Shown one piece after another: positions 15,541-22,956 of a stretch of 45,503 bases of DNA. The notes beneath the pieces are model-generated. The model saw only the letters and a list, made by a program, of their open reading frames with translations. It was not told the origin of the DNA and did no database searches. Location: NCBI GenBank assembly GCA_012838435.1, contig DUPH01000289.1:1-45503 (forward strand), given 5' to 3'. This stretch comes from Lentisphaerota bacterium. GTDB taxonomy: Bacteria; Verrucomicrobiota; Kiritimatiellia; RFP12; UBA1067. Numbering within the stretch: the stretch's first letter is position 1; each line of letters begins with the position of its first letter. A program made the position numbers and the translations under genes.

Positions 15541-15996
15541 CTAGCTCTTCCCTCTGTCCTTACCCCTTTTTTGCCGTATCATCATGATGGCCGAGATCAC
15601 GCAGAGTGCACCGACGGCCAGCAGTCGAAACAGGCGCGAGGGAGCGGATAGGGGCGCGACGGACAACGGCGTGTCTGCCGCAGGGCTCGCAGAGCCAAGG
15701 CTTGCGGTAGCCTCGCGGGGCCGCGCCAACAGTTCGGCCTCGGTCACGCGCCCTGCGATCAATTCCTGGATCTGCTCGGGCGGCAGGGTGCGGAGGCGCT
15801 CGACACGCTCGACGGCGGCCGCTTGTGTCCGTGCGCGCGCCTCAAGACGGGCCGGGAAGTTGGCTTCTGCCTTTTCTCGGGAGTCGAGCATCTCATAGGC
15901 GCGTATGTCACCGTTCTCGGAGGATTCGACCAAAGCCTGCGCGGCGGTGGCGGTGAGGAGCAACAACAGGGTCAGCAGTGTCCGGTACATGGTCAT
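15541..15996 (-). CDS. Small exported protein with C-terminal membrane anchor, last gene of the pseudopilin operon
   Basis: 151 residues. The ATG at 15996 was chosen because it overlaps the stop of the upstream gene (ATGA), giving translational coupling. Residues 1-21 form a signal peptide (cleavage near AQA-LVE). A charged, Arg/Glu-rich helical region (about 25-85) holds RVERLRTLPPEQIQELIAGR, followed by an Ala/Pro/Ser linker. A transmembrane segment near 122-141 ends in a basic tail (RQKRGKDRGKS). The layout of signal, helix, linker, membrane span and basic tail suits a protein fixed in the inner membrane with its body outside. No family was recognised. Confidence 0.75.
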   Translation of the reverse strand: MTMYRTLLTLLLLLTATAAQALVESSENGDIRAYEMLDSREKAEANFPARLEARARTQAAAVERVERLRTLPPEQIQELIAGRVTEAELLARPREATASLGSASPAADTPLSVAPLSAPSRLFRLLAVGALCVISAIMMIRQKRGKDRGKS

Positions 15997-17750
15997 GGTT
16001 GCCCCCCCGGTAGCACTTCCTGCCAAGCGATCACACGCGGCATCGCGGGCGACACGGGCAGATAGAGGGGGATGTTCACAGCGTCACGGCTGTAAGAGCC
16101 CAGCCGGATATCCCAGTTGAACTGCACAGAGCGAATGTAAATGAGGGCCTCGTCGCGGCAGACCATGGCGCCGTTAAACTTGCATTCCCCGATTCTGCCC
16201 ATCGTAGCGTGATTGTTGTACAGTACCGCATCAATCTGCGTGATGTTGGCGCTTTGGGCGTTTTGTTGAATGATTCGGTCGCCCACAGAGCTTTGATAGT
16301 ATGTTCGTGCTGACGTTGCTGTTGGTTCATACATGCCCGTTCGAGGGTTGCGCACATAATGGATCTGCCTGCCGCCATCGTTGGCTGCGTAATCCCCACC
16401 AAAGACACTGGGGTAACCGATTGAGGCGTCGGACGGATCACAGGCATACTCTCTCACCCAAGGCGGGGTGATGTACTTTTCAACGCGTTCCATCCAACTG
16501 GAATCCGTATAATTACCGATCACGATATTGCCTTTGGCGGCCAACCCCAGCATGTCTTTCCCTGCGTTCTTTTGTGCGGTTTGCTCCGGATGAGGGTCAG
16601 GCTTGGGCCAGCTCGGCGGATCGACGTAGGTGAGGTTGCCGATGATATGGATGTTGCGGCCGGAGTAGATGGTGCCTTGGCCGGTGACCTTGCCTTTGAT
16701 GATGACATCGCCCGCGACAACGACGGGGCCGTTGATGCGGATCGGCTTGTCGGTGCCGTCCAAGACGAGGCACCCCCTGTCAGCCCCGTTGGTCAGTCCA
16801 GAGGGGCCGGGGCCGTCGAAATAGGCGTCGACGAGCGTTCGGCCTTGTTGCCTGATAGTGCCGCCTTCATGCGCCGCAATTTGCTGGTAAAACTGTAGGT
16901 CGCCCAAAAACGGCATGGACAGTGGCTCCTGCTGACCGTGCAAGCGCTTGCGTATGTCTTGCGGCTTGTCGTCGTAACCCATTGCCCAGGCGTCGCCGCC
17001 TTGGTGAGTGGGCGATGTCGGACGCCAACGAGTGTCTTTGCGGTTCCAATAGTCGTTCAGCGAGAGGTATCTGGCGATGCCGTTGATCGATCCATCCCAT
17101 CCCAAATCGTCGTTTGCGGCTGCGTAGGCGTAGCCGTTGATCCAGGATTGCCCGTCCAGATCCAAGTCCCCGTTGGCGCGGATGTCGCCGTTTGCCGTGA
17201 CGCCGCCGCCCATGAACCACCCGTGGTTGTTGATGAAGTAAACGTAATCGAACACTCTGGAGCGGTCCATGGCATACCGGACGGTCTCTTCGATCACGCG
17301 GGTGACGGGCACGTTCGCTGGAGATCTCGCAGAGGCGGTGGCGCGCAGGGTCACATCGGCGGTCTGGTTGATGGCGATGATCGGGGAACGGTCGACGCTG
17401 ACGACGGAAACAGAAACCTGGCAGCCGTTGATTGCGGTATTCTGTATCATCGGATTGTCAAAGCCGCCGATGCCGATGGATTGTTCGCTGAAGGTGTCAA
17501 ACCAGACGAGGATGTTCAATGTGGAGGGCGAACTGTTGAAGTAATTGACGAAGGCGGTTTGCGTCTCCAACTTTTCCCGGTCGAGTGCTGTCTGGGCACT
17601 GAGCCGGCAGCGGGTGGCGGTGGTGTGGACACCGGCAGTGCGGGTCGCGTTGAGGGTGAGATTCAATGCGCCGCCGACAAGGATGCCTGCGGCCAACATG
17701 GCGCAGAGCACGATCGGCAGGACGAAACCGTGGGTGGACGGAGCGTTCAT
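15993..17750 (-). CDS. Large pseudopilin-like protein (PilX/GspK-type N terminus)
   Basis: 585 residues. The N terminus THGFVLPIVLCAMLAAGILV has the prepilin cleavage pattern G-F plus a long hydrophobic helix, but position +5 of the mature protein is Ile instead of the usual Glu, as in tip-type GspK pseudopilins. The body is beta-rich and repetitive: ANGDIRANGDLDLDGQSWIN, GPVVVAGDVIIKGKVTGQGT and IYSGRNIHIIGNL resemble the stacked-strand domain of PilX/DUF4900-type proteins. It probably forms a special subunit at a pilus or pseudopilus. It lies downstream of two smaller prepilin-like genes and overlaps the next gene by 4 bases. Confidence 0.75.
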   Translation of the reverse strand: MNAPSTHGFVLPIVLCAMLAAGILVGGALNLTLNATRTAGVHTTATRCRLSAQTALDREKLETQTAFVNYFNSSPSTLNILVWFDTFSEQSIGIGGFDNPMIQNTAINGCQVSVSVVSVDRSPIIAINQTADVTLRATASARSPANVPVTRVIEETVRYAMDRSRVFDYVYFINNHGWFMGGGVTANGDIRANGDLDLDGQSWINGYAYAAANDDLGWDGSINGIARYLSLNDYWNRKDTRWRPTSPTHQGGDAWAMGYDDKPQDIRKRLHGQQEPLSMPFLGDLQFYQQIAAHEGGTIRQQGRTLVDAYFDGPGPSGLTNGADRGCLVLDGTDKPIRINGPVVVAGDVIIKGKVTGQGTIYSGRNIHIIGNLTYVDPPSWPKPDPHPEQTAQKNAGKDMLGLAAKGNIVIGNYTDSSWMERVEKYITPPWVREYACDPSDASIGYPSVFGGDYAANDGGRQIHYVRNPRTGMYEPTATSARTYYQSSVGDRIIQQNAQSANITQIDAVLYNNHATMGRIGECKFNGAMVCRDEALIYIRSVQFNWDIRLGSYSRDAVNIPLYLPVSPAMPRVIAWQEVLPGGQP

Positions 17751-17817
17751 AACTGGCCTTGTCGTGTTGAGGGTGGTTGGGTTGTTTCAGGGTTGGTTGC
17801 TTGTTCGAGGCGGCCGG

Positions 17818-18369
17818 TCAGGGGTTCATGATCTGCACGACCATCTCGTCTCGATGCGTGTACACACGCGGATTGCGGGAGCCGATCTGGAGGGAGAGAT
17901 CCAGATTCACCATCACGATGCCGGGGTCTGAATCGAGCGAAAAGATCTCCTCGGATCGGAACTCAAGCCTTCCAATCGACAGCCAGCTTTCGTTGCCACG
18001 GTCCGCCCTGATTCTCCGGTTGTTCACGGCCAACCGGTTGGGCGGGCCGCGCCTGGGTTTGAATCGCAGACCCCGGCCCTTGCCTTGCGCATTCGGATTC
18101 GGGAGTTGGAGTTGGGAGAACTCAGAGCCCATCAGACCCCGCTCACCGGTTGCGGTGTCGTCGACCTGATAGAGTAACTTTTCGCGCAGCGAGCGCGACC
18201 GTAGCGAGAGTTCTATGTCGGCTGCAGTGGCTTCGAACAACCGGATCGATGCCACGAGTGTGGGTATGCCCATGGCGATGATCAGGCTGGTCAACGCGGT
18301 CACAAACAGCACTTCCGTCAAGGTGAATCCCCGTCTGGAAGATGTCGGTGTGGCATGGGTGGCAGTCAT
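17818..18369 (-). CDS. Prepilin-like protein with type IV N-methylation motif
   Basis: 183 residues. The leader ends SSRRG and the mature part starts FTLTEVLFVTALTSLIIAMG, with Glu at mature position 5: the classical prepilin peptidase and methylation site followed by the pilin helix. The remainder is a small mixed domain (TGERGLMGSEFSQLQL, WLSIGRLEFRSEE) like minor pseudopilins of the GspJ/PilW sort, though no family can be named. AGGAAGGA lies 6 to 13 bases before the ATG. It follows the preceding prepilin-like gene by 18 bp, in one operon. Confidence 0.82.
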   Translation of the reverse strand: MTATHATPTSSRRGFTLTEVLFVTALTSLIIAMGIPTLVASIRLFEATAADIELSLRSRSLREKLLYQVDDTATGERGLMGSEFSQLQLPNPNAQGKGRGLRFKPRRGPPNRLAVNNRRIRADRGNESWLSIGRLEFRSEEIFSLDSDPGIVMVNLDLSLQIGSRNPRVYTHRDEMVVQIMNP

Positions 18370-18387
18370 GGTAATCCTTCCTGAGAA

Positions 18388-18900
18388 TCAAGGGGCGTTA
18401 CGGAAGTAGTTCCTGTTGACGCGGTGCCGTTCAAGCCTATACGGTTGCGGCAGCTGGACCCAGCCACCGTTCGGCTGACGCCACCTCACATCGGTCATGA
18501 TCTCCCAACTGGTGATGGGGGTGCCGTTCGGACGGACGGAGAGGAAGCATTGGATGTCATTGGTCGACACCCCTGCGAACGCCGTTGCTCGCGTCGCCGG
18601 AACCCAGCCCCACCTGATCGGGAAGTCGGCGGGATCGCTGGCATTGGTGTCAAACCACTGGGTCTGGCGGTTGAAAACATCCCATGCGACATCGAACGCA
18701 AGGGTGTCCGCCGCCAGTCGGCAACGCATGTCGGCGGCGGTGCGGCGACAGAAGAGCAGGGACTCGAACAGAACGAGAATCAACATCAAACCGATGGAGG
18801 AGGTGAAAACCAGCTCCACCAGCGAAAACCCCGAGCTACGGGAACGCCCGTAGCGGCAACCACTGTTCGCGCCGAGGTTTGAGCCTGTTGAACAGTTCAT
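18388..18900 (-). CDS. Prepilin-like protein (minor pseudopilin)
   Basis: 170 residues. After a 24-residue leader the site SSG-FSLVELVFTSSIGLML has Glu at mature position 5, so it should be cut by prepilin peptidase and assembled into a pilus-like fibre. The rest contains CRLAADTLAFDVAWDVFNRQ and a Trp-rich C-terminal region. It begins 14 bp after the HU/zinc-ribbon gene ends, with GGAG upstream of its ATG. No prepilin peptidase, assembly ATPase or secretin gene is seen in the window. Confidence 0.8.
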   Translation of the reverse strand: MNCSTGSNLGANSGCRYGRSRSSGFSLVELVFTSSIGLMLILVLFESLLFCRRTAADMRCRLAADTLAFDVAWDVFNRQTQWFDTNASDPADFPIRWGWVPATRATAFAGVSTNDIQCFLSVRPNGTPITSWEIMTDVRWRQPNGGWVQLPQPYRLERHRVNRNYFRNAP

Positions 18901-18914
18901 GGTCGGAAACTCCG

Positions 18915-19904
18915 TTAGAAATCGTCTGGGACCTCAATGCGGATTGTGCGCGCGCGCGCATCCCTGACTTCCGGGTCCCCCGGCTCTCTGTCGTCGAGGT
19001 CGCTGCCGTGCAGCGTGCCGGGATCCGAGAAGAAGGGAACCTCGAAGCTTACACCACAAGCCGGACACTCTGAAGAGGTCCCGGCCATGTCTGCCGGTGC
19101 TTCGATCTCTTGGCGGCAGTTCTTACAGAAGAAGGAAAGCATTCGCTTGGCCGACAGAGTTCTGGGTGAGGCATGCTCTTCCGGCGCGAATCCCAATGCC
19201 GCCAGGTCGATCCGTATCGTCTGGCCGCCGCGTGCCTTCTGTTCGGCGAACGTGGCCGCAGGAGACGGTTCCGAGGTGGTGGAGGACGATTCTGGGGTGG
19301 CGGGGGATGTGAACGGGGATGCGGACGTCGCATCCGGAGACGCGGGCGGAGTTTCGGGAGCCGCCGTCGTCGGGGCCGCAGGCGGTACGGTCGGCGTGGG
19401 CAGGGCTGGCCCGTGCAGAGTGCCCGCCTCTGATTCCGCCGGAACGATGATGGACGCGCCGCAAGCCGGGCAGTGCGCCTCGATACCTATGGCAGCGCGG
19501 GGTGCTTCGATTTCCTGGCCGCATTTCTTGCAGCAGAAGGAAATGGCATTGGAAAAATCCTCTAGCTCCGCTTGCGTGGGTCCCTCATCCGGAAGCACGG
19601 TGACCAGATCTTCGGGCGGCGGGGTGACCGCATTCCGGGCGGCTTTTACGATCCTCGCACGTAGCGTGCGATGCTCACCAATGAGAATGGTTTCTCCAGT
19701 TTGAGGATTTTTCATGCGTCTGGGCTTGCGCAGAACTACGTCCAAACGGCATATCCCCGGAACCGTGAACCCGCCATCCGCCGCCTCGCGGTAGGCGATA
19801 CGCGTGAGTTCATCCAGTATAAAACGGGCCTTTTTCTGGGTAATTTCGGCACTAGCAGCCAACTCGCGGATCAGCGAGGCCTTGGTATAAGAAGTTTTTT
19901 TCAT
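18915..19904 (-). CDS. HU/IHF-like DNA-binding domain fused to two zinc ribbons
   Basis: 329 residues. Residues 1-95 are an HU/IHF-type domain: YTKASLIRELAASAEITQKK, FTVPGICRLDVV and RRMKNPQTGETILIG with the NPQTGE signature of the DNA-clasping arm. Two zinc ribbons follow (C125-x2-C128 / C145-x2-C148 and C260-x2-C263 / C280-x2-C283), each followed by GTLHG and later by a TIRI motif, so the tail is an internal duplication joined by a Pro/Thr/Ser-rich linker. The protein is cytoplasmic, with no signal. It heads the pseudopilin operon, so it may regulate it or organise DNA (inference). The ATG at 19904 was preferred to a GTG at 19913. Confidence 0.8.
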   Translation of the reverse strand: MKKTSYTKASLIRELAASAEITQKKARFILDELTRIAYREAADGGFTVPGICRLDVVLRKPRRMKNPQTGETILIGEHRTLRARIVKAARNAVTPPPEDLVTVLPDEGPTQAELEDFSNAISFCCKKCGQEIEAPRAAIGIEAHCPACGASIIVPAESEAGTLHGPALPTPTVPPAAPTTAAPETPPASPDATSASPFTSPATPESSSTTSEPSPAATFAEQKARGGQTIRIDLAALGFAPEEHASPRTLSAKRMLSFFCKNCRQEIEAPADMAGTSSECPACGVSFEVPFFSDPGTLHGSDLDDREPGDPEVRDARARTIRIEVPDDF

Positions 19905-19943
19905 TGCGAACACTCAAACAAACGGTTACACTCGCGTACATCT

Positions 19944-19962
19944 AATGCATGTATCATGCCAA
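19944..19962 (-). promoter_or_regulatory. Candidate sigma-54 promoter of the pseudopilin operon
   Basis: On the minus strand TTGGCATGATACATGCATT contains TGGCA with GG and GC separated by exactly 10 bases, the -24/-12 layout of RpoN promoters. The predicted start is about 30 bases before the ATG at 19904. Pilin genes are often RpoN-dependent in other bacteria. Confidence 0.5.
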
Positions 19963-19985
19963 AGTTGGTTTTTTAGGGAGCTTGT

Positions 19986-20003
19986 TTGGCACTAATTCTG
20001 CTA
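19986..20003 (+). promoter_or_regulatory. Candidate sigma-54 promoter of the PAS-domain gene
   Basis: TTGGCACTAATTCTGCTA (plus strand) has GG at 19988-19989 and GC at 20000-20001, 10 bases apart, with a TGGCAC core. It faces away from the similar element at 19944-19962. The start would lie about 20 bases before the ATG at 20032. Confidence 0.5.
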
Positions 20004-20031
20004 CCTAATTCGCCGGTTAGGAACGTTTGAC

Positions 20032-21438
20032 ATGGCAATGAAATTCTGGTTTGGGAAAAAAGGGCTGGACGCCACGTCGTTCAATGCCGCGGGACAGTCG
20101 GCGATCGATGAGGCGGCCGAGATGGCTGTGGCGGATGTGGCCGTGGCGGATGACCGGTCGGAAGATGACGCCGTCGGGGGTGACGCGTCTCTCCAAATCG
20201 ACGGGACGGCATTGCTTGCGGTCCAACCGATTGAGGAAGAGACCGAGCCTGTCGTTGCGGCGCTTAAGACTGCGCCGGCGACGTTGAAGAGGGACGACAG
20301 CACGACTCCCGCTCTGCGTCTGACCTCGCGCATCCCCGAGGCGGCTGCTGCGACCTCGTCTGAGACCGCTCCGGCGTCCGAGGCTGTGTCCGAGACCGCT
20401 CCTAAGTCCGAGACCGTCCCCAAGGTCGTCTTGGAGGAGCGGCGGCCGACGTTTACGCTTAAGGCAGTTTCTGGGAAGTTACAATCGACGTCTACGTCCG
20501 CACCTGCACCTACGCTTAGGGCTGTATCGGAGAAGTCACAGTCGGTGCCTGCTGCCGCGTCCGAGGCGGCGGCGTCTAAGCCGACCTTTTCGTTGCGCAT
20601 GAAGACGAAAGCGGCGGCACCTGCCGCCGGCGCGGCCACGCCATCGCCGCCGATATCCGCGGCGCCAGCGGAGCCCGCCGACGCGCAACAGGGTGGTGCT
20701 GCGGCCTCCACTTCTGCTCCGAGCGAGTGGGTGCGGCCCAAGCCCGATCAGCGCGCGCTCTATTATCAGTTGATGGACGGGCTGTATGACGCGATCCTGA
20801 TCTTGGACGACCGGGGCCATGTGGTGGATGTCAGCAGACGGGTCACGGAGGTTCTCGGATATTCACGCGAAGAGACGTGGGATATGTCGATTGAAAAGGT
20901 GATCCCCGGCATGTCGCGGCAGATGTTCGAGCATCTCAGGCGCAATCTCAAGGACAACCATCAGATTTTGATCGACGCGCGCTGCTTCCGCAAGGACGGC
21001 ACCTCGTTCGCGGGTGAGGTCGGGGTCAGCACGCTGGCTTTGACCCGCGCATCCAACATGGTCTTCGCGATCCGCAATGTGGAGCGACGCAAGAACGCCA
21101 TGGATGAAATGCGGCGTGGCCAAGCCGCTTTTGAGTTGTCGTTTTCGCCCTGCTTTGTGTGCGATATCGACGGCTTTTTCCAAGTAGTCAATCCGGCTTT
21201 GCTTGAGGCGTTCGGTATCCCGGATGTCAGACAAGCCAAGCGGGTGCGCTTTGTGGACCTGCTGCCCGATGCCGCCAGCCTCTTCCTGCGGGCAGTATGC
21301 GGCGATAAGGTCCGCGAGACGGTCAACGTCTCTGTGGCCGACGGGATGTCCGTTGCGCTGGAACTGGCGCTGGCGCCGCTTAAGAATGGGCAACAGACGG
21401 TGATCGGCGTTGCAGGCTCAATGCGTCAGCCCGGCTGA
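20032..21438 (+). CDS. Two-PAS-domain sensor-like protein with long disordered N terminus
   Basis: 468 residues. Residues 1-230 are Ala/Ser/Pro/Glu-rich and probably disordered, with degenerate repeats around PTFTLKAVSGKLQS, PTLRAVSEKSQS and PTFSLRMKTK. A first PAS domain (about 243-355) reads MDGLYDAILILDDRGHVVDV, EVLGYSREETWDMSIEKVIP and a C-terminal VFAIRNVERRKNA. A second, shorter PAS (about 365-465) holds FSPCFVCDIDGFFQVVNPAL. No kinase, GGDEF or methyl-accepting output domain follows, so it may act as an adaptor. It is divergent from the pseudopilin operon and has its own sigma-54-type promoter candidate, which suggests joint control. Confidence 0.82.
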   Translation: MAMKFWFGKKGLDATSFNAAGQSAIDEAAEMAVADVAVADDRSEDDAVGGDASLQIDGTALLAVQPIEEETEPVVAALKTAPATLKRDDSTTPALRLTSRIPEAAAATSSETAPASEAVSETAPKSETVPKVVLEERRPTFTLKAVSGKLQSTSTSAPAPTLRAVSEKSQSVPAAASEAAASKPTFSLRMKTKAAAPAAGAATPSPPISAAPAEPADAQQGGAAASTSAPSEWVRPKPDQRALYYQLMDGLYDAILILDDRGHVVDVSRRVTEVLGYSREETWDMSIEKVIPGMSRQMFEHLRRNLKDNHQILIDARCFRKDGTSFAGEVGVSTLALTRASNMVFAIRNVERRKNAMDEMRRGQAAFELSFSPCFVCDIDGFFQVVNPALLEAFGIPDVRQAKRVRFVDLLPDAASLFLRAVCGDKVRETVNVSVADGMSVALELALAPLKNGQQTVIGVAGSMRQPG

Positions 21439-21507
21439 GCATCCGGATGACCACGCCCCCGTCCACAAATGGTATTGCGTTTTTTTCTCAGGGTTTTGGG
21501 GCAGTGC

Positions 21508-21590
21508 TCAGGTTTGCTTAACGCAAAGGCGCAGAGGCTTTTTGGGGGGCTGCTCCAGCCGCAAGTCGCGGGTCGAACGTCGCGGGTCAA
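21508..21590. repeat. Dispersed repeat (copy 1) with CGCAGAGG and GTCGCGGGTC words
   Basis: CTTAACGCAAAGGCGCAGAG, a T/G run and CTCCAGCCGCAAGTCGCGGG lead into an internal direct repeat of GTCGCGGGTC. The same order of words is found at 34437-34517, and its first half at 39338-39396. It fills most of the gap between the PAS gene and pyrF. Confidence 0.6.
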
Positions 21591-21634
21591 CCCATTGGGT
21601 TGCGGGCTCCGCCCGCGTTAGTTTGTTCCACGGG

Positions 21635-22339
21635 TCAGCAGCGTGAGGCACCGGCCATTTCAGCGGCAATCGCACGCGCAGCGGCGCACGGGTCGGCCGC
21701 CGCGAGGATCGGACGTCCGACCACCAGATGGGTGGAGCCATCCGCCACCGCCTGCGCCGGCGTGGCCACGCGCTTCTGGTCGCCTACGTCTGCGCCAGCA
21801 GGACGCACGCCCGGAGTTACGAGCAGAGCGTGCGGCCCCAGTGCCGCACGCATGGCGGCCACTTCACGCGGCGAACAGACGATGCCGTCAGCACCGTTGC
21901 CGCAGGCAAGCTTTCCCAGCGCCTCGACCTGTGCCGCCACCGAACGGGTGATGCCGAGATCGTCCAGATCGGACTGGTCAAGACTGGTCAGGATCGTGAC
22001 GGCCAGAATCTTCGGGGCTCCGGCACCTGCGGCGAGCGCGGCGTTCTTTGCCGCCTGAATCATCGCTTTACCACCGGCCGCATGAATGGTCATCAGGTCC
22101 GCGCCCAGCGAGGCACCGACGCTGACCGCGCGTTCCACGGTGCGCGGGATGTCGTGCAGCTTGAGATCGAGAAAGACACGTTTGCCGCGGTTTTTCACTG
22201 CGCGTACCACATCCGGTCCGACCGCGCTGAAAAGCTCCAGCCCGATTTTGTAAAAAGAGACCGCATCTCCCAACCGGTCAACGGTCTGCTCGACCTCAGT
22301 CTTGGAAGAAACATCCAGCGCAACAATCAACTCAGCCAT
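21635..22339 (-). CDS. pyrF: Orotidine 5'-phosphate decarboxylase
   Basis: 234 residues, normal for the bacterial enzyme. It converts OMP to UMP, the last step of de novo pyrimidine synthesis. Seen: IVALDVSSK (5-13) with Asp9, FYKIGLELF (29-37) with Lys31, DLKLHDIP (58-65) with the catalytic Lys60 and Asp63 network, and the phosphate-binding end VTPGVRPAGADVGDQKR and HLVVGRPI. AGAGGATGG precedes the ATG. A promoter candidate lies at 22368-22397. It is single and divergent from the His-rich protein gene. Confidence 0.95.
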   Translation of the reverse strand: MAELIVALDVSSKTEVEQTVDRLGDAVSFYKIGLELFSAVGPDVVRAVKNRGKRVFLDLKLHDIPRTVERAVSVGASLGADLMTIHAAGGKAMIQAAKNAALAAGAGAPKILAVTILTSLDQSDLDDLGITRSVAAQVEALGKLACGNGADGIVCSPREVAAMRAALGPHALLVTPGVRPAGADVGDQKRVATPAQAVADGSTHLVVGRPILAAADPCAAARAIAAEMAGASRC

Positions 22340-22367
22340 CTATCCATCCTCTTTTGTTTGTACGGCA

Positions 22368-22397
22368 TATTAAGCCATAATTATCCGCCATCGGCAA
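22368..22397 (-). promoter_or_regulatory. Candidate promoter of pyrF
   Basis: Minus-strand TTGCCG (22392-22397), an 18-bp spacer and TTAATA (22368-22373), with an A/T-rich stretch just upstream (22398-22404). The leader to the ATG at 22339 would be about 20 bases. Confidence 0.35.
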
Positions 22398-22506
22398 AAA
22401 AAAAGTGCCGCATCAAGCAATAACACTTTTAATCAATCGTTTAACATGCTGAAAGGCGCATTTGAAGAGCGGAGAGGCCGCTCGCTGGCGTCAGAAAGGT
22501 GGGGAC

Positions 22507-22956
22507 ATGAACAAGAGAACACAGATAACACTTTTCGGAACGGTCATTGTGGCGGGGCTGCTGGCGGTTGTGCCGGCGCGCGCGGATCGTGTGAGCGTTG
22601 GTTTGGGCGTCAGCAACGGCGGCAGCTTTTTTGCTCTCGGGATCAACAGCGGGAGAGGGCACCATCCCCATCCCGGCCATTTTCACCATCGCAGGCACCC
22701 GATACCGCATCCGCGGCCTTTCGGTTGTCCGCCGCCTGTGATCGTTGCACCGCCGCCAGTCGTGGTGGCACCGGCGCCGGTCGTAGTCGCGCCTGCACCG
22801 GTTGTGGTGGCACCGCGCGGCTACTGGCGGGAGCGCGAAGAGCGCGTGTGGATCGAAGGATGCTGGGTTGAGGCGATCGATGCGTACGGACGGCGCTGCA
22901 AGCAGTGGCAGCCGGGATACTGGGAGATCCGCCGCACACGCGAGTGGGTGGAGTAG
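22507..22956 (+). CDS. Exported histidine- and PVVVAP-repeat protein
   Basis: 149 residues from the ATG at 22507, chosen because AAAGGTGG lies just before it and the signal peptide begins there (MNKRTQITLFGTVIVAGLLA, cleavage near ARA-DR). The mature part has a His/Pro-rich segment (about 48-72, GHHPHPGHFHHRRHPIPHP) that could bind metal ions. Tandem APPPVVVAP/APAPVVVAP repeats follow, then a Trp/Arg-rich C-terminal region, YWREREERVWIEGCWVEAID to QWQPGYWEIRRT, a pattern common in small cell-envelope proteins. Function is unknown. Its stop is directly back to back with the rnhC stop on the other strand. Confidence 0.75.
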   Translation: MNKRTQITLFGTVIVAGLLAVVPARADRVSVGLGVSNGGSFFALGINSGRGHHPHPGHFHHRRHPIPHPRPFGCPPPVIVAPPPVVVAPAPVVVAPAPVVVAPRGYWREREERVWIEGCWVEAIDAYGRRCKQWQPGYWEIRRTREWVE

